Positions 55,498 to 64,000 of a DNA stretch of 64,000 nucleotides are shown here, one piece after another. The notes beneath the pieces are model-generated. The model did not search any database, was not told the origin of the DNA, and was given only the letters and a program-made list of their open reading frames with translations. The translations under genes and the position numbers were made by a program. The first letter of the stretch is position 1. The number at the start of each line of letters is the position of its first letter. The stretch is taken from contig CAVQYQ010000004.1 of NCBI GenBank assembly GCA_963718195.1, positions 1-64,000 of the forward strand, written 5' to 3'. This DNA comes from MADRE3 sp963718195. GTDB lineage: Bacteria > Desulfobacterota > Desulfobulbia > Desulfobulbales > Desulfocapsaceae.

Positions 55498-57897
55498 TCA
55501 TTGAACTAGATTCGTTTCGATGGACGAACATTGAGGAAGTTCCACAAAAAAACGTGTGCCAACATTTCGACGTGACTCGACAAGAATTCTACCATGATGA
55601 GCTTTCAGTATGTCCTGACAGAAGATAAGCCCAAGCCCACTTCCCTGTTCACCAAATGTTCCCTGGCTGCTTGTCTTGATATCCGCTTTAAAAAGATCCT
55701 GAGCATATTCCAGGCTCATGCCTTTTCCATTGTCCTCTACGATAATGGTAGCAGAGTGTTTAGGATCATCAGCAGCGGCCAGGACAATACGGCCATTGAG
55801 CTCACTGAATTTCACGGCATTGGACAATAAATTGTTGAGGACAACATAATAAAGATATTTGTCGGCAAAAAGACTGGTCTTCGGCGGAATTTCATTGATC
55901 AGCGTAAGATTTTTCTCAAGGGCAGGATGCTTGAAATTCTGTATTACTTCTTCAGCCATTGCCGATACATCAAAAAAACGTTTATCAAGCTTCATTTCGC
56001 CCGTTTCAAATCGATCCATTGATAACAGGTTATCAATCATCTGCAGCATCCTGTGGCCGTTTTTTACAATATTTTCAAGAAATTCCCGATGAACCCGATA
56101 GGTAAAGGTCTCCCGGTCCAGGATCCTTTTCAGCATCTGGGTGATTGAAAAAAATGGTGATTTCAGGTCATGAGCGACGAGAGCCACGAATCGGCTTCGG
56201 ACCCCTGTGGCAAGCTCAGCCTGCTTTCGAGCTTCCTGCAGAAAATGCTGCAGCCGCTTCTGTTCAGTGATATCAATGGCGATCTCCAGACGAACATATT
56301 TACCGGTTGTCCAGAGAATCGCCTGGTCCTTTGCTATATACCACTTCTTGTTATATGGATTCTGGTATTCCCACTGCAGAGGGGGCGTGGGTTTACCGTC
56401 TCTATCGAGAAGCCTGCCATTGGTGCAGAATGTACAGGGCCCCTCCTGGTTGGCGTGCAGAAACTGCCAGCAGAGTCTGCCGACTGGATCAAAGCCAAAC
56501 AACCGTTTCAGGTATTCGTTGGCAAAGAGAATTTCGTGGCTATCAAAATCGGCAACGTATATTATGCCGTCGATACTTCCGATCATCCCCGACAACAGCT
56601 CGTTATTTAGCCTGAGCTGACTCTCTGCAGCGAGCCGTTCAGCAATCTCAGCACTGAGCTTGAGATTGCTCTCATCCACTTCCCGGGTACGCTGCCGAAC
56701 CTTTGCTTCCAGTTGCTCGAGGTGGTCATTATGTTCACGATATCTCAGAGCAGCCTCCAATCTCACACGTGCCCGGGTCTTGGCAAGGAACAGACAGACA
56801 ACAAGAGGTGGAATCAGCAACGTTACCCCAAGCAGTGCCAGAAATTTGAGGTAATACACTCTTTGTGAGGCAAAATAGGTACCGGGTACTTCTGAAACAA
56901 GAAACCAATGATTCGGTTCATCATTTTCATGCACCTGCACACGATTGCCATCATCAAGGTGTACCTCTGATACTATCGGAGGCAAGGGGTTAATAGATCT
57001 GTAAACGAACAGGGCGCCATCTCGGAAAAAGAAGCCCCCAGGCTGGTATGCGACCCTGGTAAATAACGTTTCCTGTAGATGGGCAGAGAGGTCCTCTCCA
57101 GGTTTATTCTGTCCTTCACTGCCTGACGGGCCCCCATGCACGCTTTCCTGACCAGTCCTTCCGGAAACTCCCCAGATAGTTCCCCTGTCCAGCAGAATAA
57201 TGCGCCTGCCCGGCTCCTGGCCACGATGGTTCAGAGCATTAAAGAGTTCGGTCCTATCATAGTCCAGCGAAATAAACCCTGACGGTTCACCGTCATTGCC
57301 CCTAACCAGACAATAAAACCTCAGGCCAGAGCCTTCTTTGATCTCCTGATACTCTTTATCAGGGTTAACACGGGGGGTGGAAAACAGATAAATTCTTTCT
57401 GCTGGTTTGCGCGACAGTGTTTCAAAAAATGACGGCTGCTCAAGGGAGTCAAAAGCATTGGAATCGCTTTTGGCAGGAAGAGACGTGCTCACTTTTGTGA
57501 TCAGCTCTTTGCCGTTCCTGTTCAGCAGGCGAACGTTTTTGTAAAATTCTCTGCCATGCAGAAAGCTGTCGAAAAGCTCTTCCACCAATCCTGTTGCTGT
57601 GGAGGGTAATTCACTCAGATATGATTGTACCAGCTGGCTGTTGCCCAAAAACTGTAAATCAGACGATATGGTGCGGTTGCGATCCTGGAAAAAGAGCTGC
57701 AGGGACTCGAGCCGTAAGTTCTCCTGCTGGACCGTCTGCGCCCGAAAGGTATACATGCGGTCAAGATAGACGACTCCAACAACCAGCAGCACGGTCAGGA
57801 GCGGCCAGATCATGAACCAACAGAACTGTTTGACAATAGTGCTGTTTTCCTGGGGCTGGAAAGAGTCCAATTCCTGCAGGATACTATCTGTTTTCAT
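55498..57897 (-). CDS. Membrane sensor histidine kinase with periplasmic and PAS domains
   Basis: A 799-residue kinase. A transmembrane segment at about 27-47, a periplasmic sensor domain (about 48-340), a second transmembrane segment (about 350-375), a coiled linker, a PAS domain (about 430-540, IIYVADFDSHEILFAN), a HisKA domain with the phospho-histidine H575 in VAHDLKSPFFS and an HATPase domain with NNLLSNAVKF, DNGKGMS and GSGLGLIF. The start is chosen at ATG 57897; upstream TTG/GTG starts add a few residues. No response-regulator gene adjoins it, so the partner is elsewhere. Confidence 0.93.
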   Translation of the reverse strand: MKTDSILQELDSFQPQENSTIVKQFCWFMIWPLLTVLLVVGVVYLDRMYTFRAQTVQQENLRLESLQLFFQDRNRTISSDLQFLGNSQLVQSYLSELPSTATGLVEELFDSFLHGREFYKNVRLLNRNGKELITKVSTSLPAKSDSNAFDSLEQPSFFETLSRKPAERIYLFSTPRVNPDKEYQEIKEGSGLRFYCLVRGNDGEPSGFISLDYDRTELFNALNHRGQEPGRRIILLDRGTIWGVSGRTGQESVHGGPSGSEGQNKPGEDLSAHLQETLFTRVAYQPGGFFFRDGALFVYRSINPLPPIVSEVHLDDGNRVQVHENDEPNHWFLVSEVPGTYFASQRVYYLKFLALLGVTLLIPPLVVCLFLAKTRARVRLEAALRYREHNDHLEQLEAKVRQRTREVDESNLKLSAEIAERLAAESQLRLNNELLSGMIGSIDGIIYVADFDSHEILFANEYLKRLFGFDPVGRLCWQFLHANQEGPCTFCTNGRLLDRDGKPTPPLQWEYQNPYNKKWYIAKDQAILWTTGKYVRLEIAIDITEQKRLQHFLQEARKQAELATGVRSRFVALVAHDLKSPFFSITQMLKRILDRETFTYRVHREFLENIVKNGHRMLQMIDNLLSMDRFETGEMKLDKRFFDVSAMAEEVIQNFKHPALEKNLTLINEIPPKTSLFADKYLYYVVLNNLLSNAVKFSELNGRIVLAAADDPKHSATIIVEDNGKGMSLEYAQDLFKADIKTSSQGTFGEQGSGLGLIFCQDILKAHHGRILVESRRNVGTRFFVELPQCSSIETNLVQ

Positions 57898-57924
57898 ACT
57901 TTTTGTTTCCACCCTAAAGATCAA

Positions 57925-58319
57925 TCTGCCAGAACAGGCGAATGGTCATGCGTGCAAAACACAAATCGAGAAAGCCGTACTTTTAAAAAAAATGGAGAAG
58001 GGTAAATTATAGGAACGGACTGAAATATTTCCATTCAGAATAGCCAAATGCTGCAAAATAGTTTGGCTGCGTCACCAGGAATTAACAGGCCTGAAAAACA
58101 TCTGCGTGGCTGGAAAATGTCAGGCTAGAAAGATCACACGCCGCAGGAGGCTGAAGGAAATCAGCAAATTAGATTCCATATCCAAGCGGGTAAGGAAGAA
58201 GGTGTTTACGGGGTAAATTTGACGTGAAATAAAAACTATATTTCTTTATACGGGAGCCAATTACCTTCATGCCATGAAGTGCAACCGGAGCGGCTCTCCG
58301 GTTGCACTTCATGCTGCTG
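57925..58319. other. Intergenic region with a long hairpin
   Basis: About 395 bases between the sensor kinase start and the mmsA stop. Apart from the hairpin at 58274-58312 there is no supported gene. It includes the kinase promoter region. Confidence 0.5.
58274..58312 (-). terminator. 17-bp inverted repeat downstream of mmsA
   Basis: A perfect 17-base repeat, ATGAAGTGCAACCGGAG / CTCCGGTTGCACTTCAT, with a 5-base loop, lies 8 bases past the mmsA stop. There is no T run on either strand, so it may be an mRNA 3' stem rather than a classical terminator. Confidence 0.5.
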
Positions 58320-59900
58320 CTACTCGTCATCATCCACGGGCATTGATGTAATTGTTCCATCCCAGGTATCCACTTTACCGTCCACTTCACCATCTTCCTG
58401 AAACCAGGTCTTGGTGACGACTTTGGATTCGGTAAAGAACTTGAAGCCGTCCTGGCCCATGACGTGAAGATCGCCAAAAAATGACTGTTTATGGCCGGTA
58501 AAACCGAAAATACCCAATGGCACAGGAATGCCGACATTGATGCCAACCATGCCACCATCTGTCTCCTTGGCAAATGTTCGGGCGTAGTAACCATTCTGGG
58601 TGTAGATAACCGATCCGTTGGCAAATCGACTACCATTCATTATCTTCAGCCCCTCTTCAAAGCTGTCCACCCGTTTAATACAGAGTACCGGACCAAAAAT
58701 CTCTTCCCTGCCAACAGACATTTCTTCTGTAACCTTATCAAAGATCGTGGGTCCAATATAAAAACCATTCTCATGCCCAGGCACCTTGATATCTCTGCCA
58801 TCAAGAATCAGTTCAGCTCCTTCTTTGATTCCTGTCTCAATCCAGTCTGTAACAAATTTACGGTGATCCGCGGTGACGACGGGTCCCATTCCCGATGACT
58901 TTTCGTAGGCTGGGCCAACCGGCAATTCTGAAGAAAATTTTACCAGATGGCGTATCAACTCATCGGCAATGGCGTTCTCCACAACGATAACAGGCAGTGC
59001 CATGCATCGTTGACCGGCACACCCGCAAAAGGCATTCATGATGCCACGAGCGGTTCGCTCGACTTTGCAATCCCTGAGGACCAGGGCGTGATTTTTTGCC
59101 TCTGTCAGTGCCTGCACCCGTTTACCGTTAGCCGCTGCGGTCTTGTAGATGTGTTTTCCTACCTTGGTTGAGCCGACAAATGACACACCCTTGACATCTG
59201 GATGCTCCAGCAGTATTTCCGCTTCAACACGACTGGTGGTAACCACGTTCAGTACGCCGTCGGGAAGCCCTGCCTCTTTCCACAATTCCATTAATCGCAT
59301 GGACGACTGGGGAACATGGCTTGCAGCTTTCAAGACCATACAGTTGCCGGTCGCCAGGCAGATAGGGGTCATCCAGCCGTGAGGTATCATCGCTGGAAAG
59401 TTCCACGGTGCTATACCGGCAAAGACACCGATCGGATGATGATAGAGGACGGTGTCATAGCCGGTGGAGCAGTTCATCAGCGATTCACCTTTCATCAGGT
59501 GCGGTGCACCGCAGGCAAATTCCACAACTTCGTTTACCTTGAGGACATCTCCCATCGACCCCAGCCAGTCTTTGCCCATTTCGGTAGCAAGCAGGCGCGT
59601 CAGCTCCTGAAGATTTTCATCAACAAGGCGCTTCATATTGTAAAGGACCTGCACACGTTTGGAAACTGGCGTGTTTGACCAGTCGGGATATGCCGCACTT
59701 GCTGCTGCGATTGCTGCTTCCACCTCCTCCTTTGTACAACAGGGAGCCTTTGCGATAATCTCTCCAGTCGAAGGATTGAAGCAATCCATATATTTCTCTG
59801 TCTTCGACTCTCTCCACTCGCCGTTAACACAATATTTTAAAATTTTAACACCGTTTTCGGCCTGTTCGGAAAAATACCTATCTACTCTGTTATCTGACAT
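58320..59900 (-). CDS. mmsA: CoA-acylating methylmalonate-semialdehyde dehydrogenase
   Basis: A 526-residue aldehyde dehydrogenase. WNFPAMIPHGWMTPICLATGN near 165, SFVGSTKVGKHIY near 240 and the active-site cysteine near residue 297 in CAGQRCMALP are the signature of the CoA-acylating (MmsA) class, in which the catalytic glutamate is absent and the acyl-enzyme is passed to CoA. It converts methylmalonate or malonate semialdehyde to propionyl- or acetyl-CoA. It lies 69 bases downstream of the alcohol dehydrogenase gene in the same orientation, with GAGG six bases upstream. Confidence 0.9.
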   Translation of the reverse strand: MSDNRVDRYFSEQAENGVKILKYCVNGEWRESKTEKYMDCFNPSTGEIIAKAPCCTKEEVEAAIAAASAAYPDWSNTPVSKRVQVLYNMKRLVDENLQELTRLLATEMGKDWLGSMGDVLKVNEVVEFACGAPHLMKGESLMNCSTGYDTVLYHHPIGVFAGIAPWNFPAMIPHGWMTPICLATGNCMVLKAASHVPQSSMRLMELWKEAGLPDGVLNVVTTSRVEAEILLEHPDVKGVSFVGSTKVGKHIYKTAAANGKRVQALTEAKNHALVLRDCKVERTARGIMNAFCGCAGQRCMALPVIVVENAIADELIRHLVKFSSELPVGPAYEKSSGMGPVVTADHRKFVTDWIETGIKEGAELILDGRDIKVPGHENGFYIGPTIFDKVTEEMSVGREEIFGPVLCIKRVDSFEEGLKIMNGSRFANGSVIYTQNGYYARTFAKETDGGMVGINVGIPVPLGIFGFTGHKQSFFGDLHVMGQDGFKFFTESKVVTKTWFQEDGEVDGKVDTWDGTITSMPVDDDE

Positions 59901-59969
59901 CTTGATCCTCTTTATTATGTATACAATTAAATATGATGATACCTGTTACCCGTATCTATACTATAGTTT

Positions 59970-61250
59970 TTACCAGTAACGCATGGCTCCTCTGAACAGC
60001 TCGGCAAGCTCTTCAGGACCAGCCGGTCGTGGGGAAAGCTTGGTCACCCGATGTTGAGGAAGTGTCCCTTCCACAAGTTTGGGAATGTCTGCTTCAGTGA
60101 AACCGACATCCCTGAGGCCGTTTGGTACATTAAAACGCTTGAAGTAAGCGATCATTGCCTGGGCTAGAATTTCACCGGCATCTTCATCTTTTGCTCCTTC
60201 TGTGTCAAGGCCGAGAGCGTTCGCCGCCTCGATGTGACGCTTTGGACTGGATGGACCGGTAAACCTGAATACTGATGGAGCATTAATGGCCACGGAAAGA
60301 CCGTGCGGAATGATCGGGTGATCGGAAATATAGTCCGGAGCGATATATTCCCGAACCATGCCGGAAACGGGATATGACATACCGTGCGGCAGGCTTACCC
60401 CGGCGTTACCAAAGCCGACGCCTGCAAAAGTTGCAGCCAATGCCATCATTCCCCGTGCATCCTCATTTTCCGGTTCCTCCACTGCGGAAGCAAAATGCTG
60501 CGCCATAATCTCCATAGACTTCAAAGCCCACATATCACTGATCGGGTTGGCTCCCTGGTAGGCGGGCCGAAAAATGGGACGCTCGGGTTTGGGCCGATTG
60601 GTGTACTCAATTGCGGTATATGACTCCACCGCGTGAGTGAGGATATCAAGGGCGGTCGAAGTGGTTATCATGGGCGGCATGCTCAGCATATTCAAGGGGT
60701 CGACAATGCCCAGCGTGGGCTTCAAGACCCGCGAGGCAATGCCAGTCTTGGCGTGCATTTCCTCCAGATCAAAAATTGCCACACCGGTCGTCTCGCTTCC
60801 GGTACCCGCAGTTGTCGGAATCGCAAACAGTGGTTTAAGCGGACCGGGAACCGGCTGCCCTTTACCGATTGGAGCATTGACATAGAGGAGAAAGTCATCT
60901 GTAGGATAGGTGGAATAGAGGTTTGCAGCCTTGGCTGTATCGATCACCGACCCTCCTCCCAATGCAACAAAAGAGTCCACCCCGTTATTTACCGCAAAAG
61001 CGATCGCATCCTTAAAAGATGTATCAGTTGGCTCAACACGGACATCTTTGTAAAGTACATAATCAACCCCTTCCTGCTCAAGCGATGTAACGACCGTGGC
61101 GGCCATCGGCAATCTGGCAATATTGGGGTCGGTAAGTATCATTACTTTTTTCACCCCGAGATCCTTGAGATCCATCCCGATTTCTGCGGTTACACCTCTA
61201 CCAAACCTGATGTTCGACGCTGCCATTTCAAATCCAATCTCTTTTTCCAT
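59970..61250 (-). CDS. Iron-containing alcohol dehydrogenase, hydroxyacid-oxoacid transhydrogenase type
   Basis: A 426-residue group III alcohol dehydrogenase. GGGSVIDTAKAANLY near 97 binds NAD, PTTAGTGSETT near 140 is the phosphate loop, and metal ligands are in DILTHAVESYT and LPHGMSYPV. The region from RPAYQGANPISDM to IIPHGLSVAINAPSVF is characteristic of the HOT (ADHFE1) subgroup, which oxidises 4-hydroxybutyrate with 2-oxoglutarate or NAD. It produces the semialdehyde that mmsA or AOR could use. GntR-family gene lies upstream. Confidence 0.85.
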   Translation of the reverse strand: MEKEIGFEMAASNIRFGRGVTAEIGMDLKDLGVKKVMILTDPNIARLPMAATVVTSLEQEGVDYVLYKDVRVEPTDTSFKDAIAFAVNNGVDSFVALGGGSVIDTAKAANLYSTYPTDDFLLYVNAPIGKGQPVPGPLKPLFAIPTTAGTGSETTGVAIFDLEEMHAKTGIASRVLKPTLGIVDPLNMLSMPPMITTSTALDILTHAVESYTAIEYTNRPKPERPIFRPAYQGANPISDMWALKSMEIMAQHFASAVEEPENEDARGMMALAATFAGVGFGNAGVSLPHGMSYPVSGMVREYIAPDYISDHPIIPHGLSVAINAPSVFRFTGPSSPKRHIEAANALGLDTEGAKDEDAGEILAQAMIAYFKRFNVPNGLRDVGFTEADIPKLVEGTLPQHRVTKLSPRPAGPEELAELFRGAMRYW

Positions 61251-61898
61251 ACATGACTCCCGTTATCTTTGCCAAACGTTTTCGGATACCCTCTATTTTG
61301 CTGATATTAGATGATCACCAATAGTGTGTCAACATATATTATGATATTTACCGTAAGGCCTTTACAAAAACAGTATATAATAATGTTATCATTATGATTT
61401 GTTGAATCTGCCTGTTGTTTTTATCGATTCACGCTCCACCCTGAGACCAGATAGATAGCGTCACTCCCCTGGCTCATTTTTTTCGGAAATCGACTCTATG
61501 CTTCCCTGCATCTGAAATAAAAGACCTGCGCTCTTAAAACGCTATATCCTTTAATATCTAGATCTTAACATACTTTTTTCTGTGGTGACATATGGATATT
61601 ACCACCAACAAAGCAGCGGCATGTTACCCGCCGTCTCGACTGTCCTGCAGAAATAAGGGAAAGTTTCTGGCTCCCCTCAACCCGGATGGTTTGATCATAT
61701 ATCATAATATTTGCTATGAGCCCGGCATGGTTTCTCTGTCTGAGACAGGAACCAGCCCCCGGCATGAGTATAAATATCTTAGATCACTACATAATATTGA
61801 AATTTAACCATGAAGCTATCTTGCAGAGGACAGGTACGAAAACGAGCAGAGCTATCATCATGTTTCACCAGCAGCAATGGGAAGAGCTAGCCGCTTGT
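61251..61898. other. Intergenic region between adh and the GntR gene
   Basis: About 650 bases with no supported gene. It precedes the adh-mmsA pair (minus strand), so it holds their promoter, and it follows the regulator stop. TTTGCCAAACG at 61268-61278 recurs as TTGCCAAACAA near 62786 upstream of the regulator itself, a possible but weak shared site. Confidence 0.5.
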
Positions 61899-62741
61899 CT
61901 AAGCCGTTTTGGCCTGGGGAACAATCAGGTACATGTCGGCACTGCCAAGATCCTGAAGGATTTTAGCACTGCCCCCTTCTGAAAACTTCCGCAAAACGGT
62001 ATCAATCTGAGGCTCAAACCTGGAGGGGTCAAACGCCTCTTCCCCCATCTTCTCGGACATCAAACGTCCAACCATGACAACATCATCCGCCATTGCCCTG
62101 CCGGCCCCATCAGCATCGTGATTGACGAGACAGTCTAGTATTTTTTTGTGTGAAGCCTGGACTTCTGTATGAAAATCGGTACCTAATTCCAATGATTGTT
62201 TCATTTTATCAAGCAGGTGATCGATAAAATCGACAATCAAAATCAGCAGGGAATTTTTGGTAATCCTCGACAGGTCGTGGTGGAATCGCGCATTCTTCTG
62301 CCGAGATGACTCATGATCCAGGTTGCCATCATCCACATAGGACCTTAGCTGCTGTATTTCATCATCTGTAATTATCTGAGCTGCAAGGCGGGCGATATGC
62401 GGCTCCAACATATATCGCAGCATGGTTATTTCACGAATCGAGACCGACTGGAAGTGCATAAAATTCATCATACTGTGCATGAGTGTCTGAGAATTCACTT
62501 CTGTCAGGAATATACCCCCCGTTGCCCCCTGCCTGATTTCCACCAACCCCATGGTTTCCAAGCTTCGCAGAGCCTCCCGCAGGGTGGCTTTACTCACCTT
62601 AAACTCTTCAGTCAACTCCTTTTCCGAAGCCAGACGATTCCCGGGTTTCAATCTTCCAGACATTATCGCATCCCTGACCTGGGAGATAATAAAATCAGTT
62701 ACCTTTTCTTCTTTTTTCGCTGTATTAAAAATTTTTGACAT
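61899..62741 (-). CDS. GntR/FadR-family transcriptional regulator
   Basis: A 280-residue regulator with an N-terminal winged helix (ASEKELTEEFKVSKATLREALRSLE, about 38-62, and IRQGATGG in the wing) and a FadR-type C-terminal all-helical effector domain (FMHFQSVSIREITMLRYML, with ARFHHDLSR as a likely metal or ligand site). It probably senses an organic acid or acyl-CoA. It reads toward adh-mmsA and is preceded upstream by the 21-bp palindrome. Confidence 0.9.
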   Translation of the reverse strand: MSKIFNTAKKEEKVTDFIISQVRDAIMSGRLKPGNRLASEKELTEEFKVSKATLREALRSLETMGLVEIRQGATGGIFLTEVNSQTLMHSMMNFMHFQSVSIREITMLRYMLEPHIARLAAQIITDDEIQQLRSYVDDGNLDHESSRQKNARFHHDLSRITKNSLLILIVDFIDHLLDKMKQSLELGTDFHTEVQASHKKILDCLVNHDADGAGRAMADDVVMVGRLMSEKMGEEAFDPSRFEPQIDTVLRKFSEGGSAKILQDLGSADMYLIVPQAKTA

Positions 62742-62831
62742 TATTCAACCTTATCTTGTTACTATCATTACCATAAAATTATGAGTTGCCAAACAATGGG
62801 CAGTATAATATCAATTTGACCAGCAGAATGC

Positions 62832-62877
62832 ACCCACTATATGACTAAATATAACAATATTTAGTCATATAGTGGGT
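62832..62877. repeat. Perfect 21-bp inverted repeat with 4-bp spacer
   Basis: ACCCACTATATGACTAAATAT, AACA, then its exact reverse complement, between the GlcF-like stop (62896) and the GntR start (62741). It could be an operator, a weak terminator of the upstream gene (no T run follows), or a mobile-element remnant. Confidence 0.85.
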
Positions 62878-62895
62878 CGACCGCTGCCCTTTTGC

Positions 62896-64000
62896 TCAGG
62901 TGATGTCGGACTCAGATCGTCTGGTTAAGGCTTGATCAAGAAGGGAGAGAATATGAACAGCTTCTATGTTCAGGTTTCCGTGGTTGATACTGTCCTGTAA
63001 TTGTATAATACAGCCTGGACACCCTGTGGCCACAAGATCCGCGCCACTCTCTTTCATTCCGGCTAATTTGAGGGCTCCAATTTCCTTGCTGATATCATAA
63101 TGGTAGACGGAAAAAGTGCCTCCAAGCCCGCAGCAGGAAGCAGCATTCTCCATCTCAACAAAGTCAATGTTGGGCAAACTTCTCAATAACTCCCGCGGCT
63201 CATTGACAATTCCCTGGGTTTTGAGATGGCACGGGTCATGGTAGGTAACCCGTACCCTGTCAGGCCATCTCTTCATCGCGGCAAGTGTTTCAAAAAGCCC
63301 ATCCTGTTTGAGGAAAACACTAAAATCGACAACTTTGTCCGTAAACCCGCTGAAATCTCCTGTCATACCTTTATACTGTTCACCGATCCCCCCATTGCAA
63401 GAAGCACATGCAGTAACAATATGATCAATAGCTTCCCCCGCAAAGGCAGCAACATTTTTCTCGGCGAGATCGGTAACAAGCGAGCCATTTCCCGAGGAGA
63501 GTGCCGGAATTCCGCAGCATCCCTGGGCTCTTGGAACACGAACAGAGTAGCCCAGACGCTTGAGGATATTTACCATGACCACACCTGTTTCTGGATAGAT
63601 ATAGCTCAGCGCACAACCGGCAAAAAAACCGACTACCCCCTTGGGCTGTTCAACCGCGCCGTATTCAGGTACCCGCTCAAACAGATTTTTAAAAGGAACC
63701 CTCGGCACTGTTCTACGCTTCATGATCGGGGAAGGGAAGCGTAACCGCAATCCGCTCGATTCCGGCACTTTTTTCAATAATAATGGTGACAAGAGAGCTC
63801 CTCCCTTGCCCATACCCTTCATCAGAGTCTTCTGAGAGAGAAGGGTCGAGACTCCCCTGCCGATTAGCGATAACCCTTGACTGTGAGTAATCTCCCGGCG
63901 GATTGCACCGACAATCTCGTTTGTCGGGACCTTGTTAGGGCACTTTGCCATACAGGAGCCGCACATCAGACACATGCTGATATCCTCCTGTAAGCGCTTC
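62896..64000 (-). CDS. Fe-S oxidoreductase with CCG domains (GlcF/HdrD-like), 5' end outside window
   Basis: The gene runs off the window at its start; 368 residues are visible. C-x2-C-x2-C-x3-CP (CLMCGSCMAKCPN) near the left end of the visible protein is a [4Fe-4S] site. Two CCG domains follow: GFFAGCALSYIYPETG, GCCGIPALSSG, CASCNGGI, and then YHDPCHLKTQ, CCGLGGTFSV and TGCPGCIIQLQ. The layout matches the iron-sulfur subunit of glycolate/lactate oxidases or heterodisulfide reductase D. The partner (probably a flavin oxidase) should lie upstream, beyond the window. Confidence 0.88.
   Translation of the reverse strand, partial: KRLQEDISMCLMCGSCMAKCPNKVPTNEIVGAIRREITHSQGLSLIGRGVSTLLSQKTLMKGMGKGGALLSPLLLKKVPESSGLRLRFPSPIMKRRTVPRVPFKNLFERVPEYGAVEQPKGVVGFFAGCALSYIYPETGVVMVNILKRLGYSVRVPRAQGCCGIPALSSGNGSLVTDLAEKNVAAFAGEAIDHIVTACASCNGGIGEQYKGMTGDFSGFTDKVVDFSVFLKQDGLFETLAAMKRWPDRVRVTYHDPCHLKTQGIVNEPRELLRSLPNIDFVEMENAASCCGLGGTFSVYHYDISKEIGALKLAGMKESGADLVATGCPGCIIQLQDSINHGNLNIEAVHILSLLDQALTRRSESDIT

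Noticed and set aside
60633..61256. A 207-residue reading antisense to the iron alcohol dehydrogenase
   Set aside because: It mirrors a well-supported gene and shows no recognisable motif.
61268..61278. TTTGCCAAACG shared between the adh and GntR upstream regions as an operator
   Set aside because: Only nine bases match and the sites are not palindromic, so chance similarity is likely.

Overview
The window looks like chromosome of a strictly or facultatively anaerobic Gram-negative bacterium, most plausibly a Desulfobacterota (former Deltaproteobacteria) of the Desulfobulbales type. Pointers are a DctPQM TRAP transporter, a tungsten-type aldehyde ferredoxin oxidoreductase, an EFR1-type ferredoxin, the futalosine menaquinone genes mqnB and mqnD, an AmrS radical SAM enzyme, a MucR regulator, a two-CW-domain protein, and outer-membrane genes (lolA, Skp/OmpH, Pal, Bpt). 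No sulfate-reduction gene lies in the window, so the lineage is an inference from gene content.

Layout. 1-3.6 kb: 3' part of an rRNA operon (23S lacking its 5' end, with an intervening sequence in helix 45; 5S; then two degenerate 5S copies each with its own terminator copy). 3.7-8.6 kb: a sulfotransferase, then a TRAP transporter operon ending in an isocitrate-lyase/PEP-mutase family enzyme. 8.7-17.5 kb (mostly minus strand): PilZ protein, D-cysteine desulfhydrase-like enzyme, a coupled macrodomain-sirtuin pair, malate dehydrogenase, a membrane protein, AmrS, Bpt and glutamate dehydrogenase. 17.5-25 kb: a two-receiver/ATP-grasp protein, then a TlpA-NosL-small protein-FtsX permease-ATPase-membrane protein operon. 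25.3-29.7 kb: two-CW regulator, MobB/MobA fusion, mqnD, mqnB, queA, FmdB-type protein. 29.9-36.5 kb: MucR, LolA, a four-domain S1 protein, the yicC-remA-gmk-rlmB operon, Skp and Pal. 37-46.7 kb: an unknown protein coupled to a radical SAM enzyme, Fur-family regulator, tyrS, rny, an RNA-like intergenic region, zapA, zapB, Nudix, an MltD-type transglycosylase and a MoaE-like protein. 46.8-64 kb: YihY protein, GabT, aldehyde ferredoxin oxidoreductase, a frameshifted EFR1 flavodoxin/ferredoxin gene, a duplicated-helix periplasmic protein, a phospholipase D lipoprotein, a large sensor kinase, a CoA-acylating semialdehyde dehydrogenase, a HOT-type iron alcohol dehydrogenase, a GntR/FadR regulator and a truncated GlcF/HdrD-like iron-sulfur protein.

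How it fits together. Much of the metabolism concerns C4 acids and semialdehydes: TRAP uptake of organic acids, malate dehydrogenase, glutamate dehydrogenase, GABA aminotransferase, ferredoxin-linked aldehyde oxidation, CoA-acylating semialdehyde oxidation and 4-hydroxybutyrate-type alcohol oxidation. Molybdopterin/tungstopterin supply is touched by the MobA fusion and the MoaE-like protein. The least explained units are the 141-residue protein plus radical SAM pair, the orphan receiver/ATP-grasp protein, the NosL-ABC operon without a nearby nosZ, the structured region between zapA and rny, and the perfect 21-bp palindrome beside the GntR gene.
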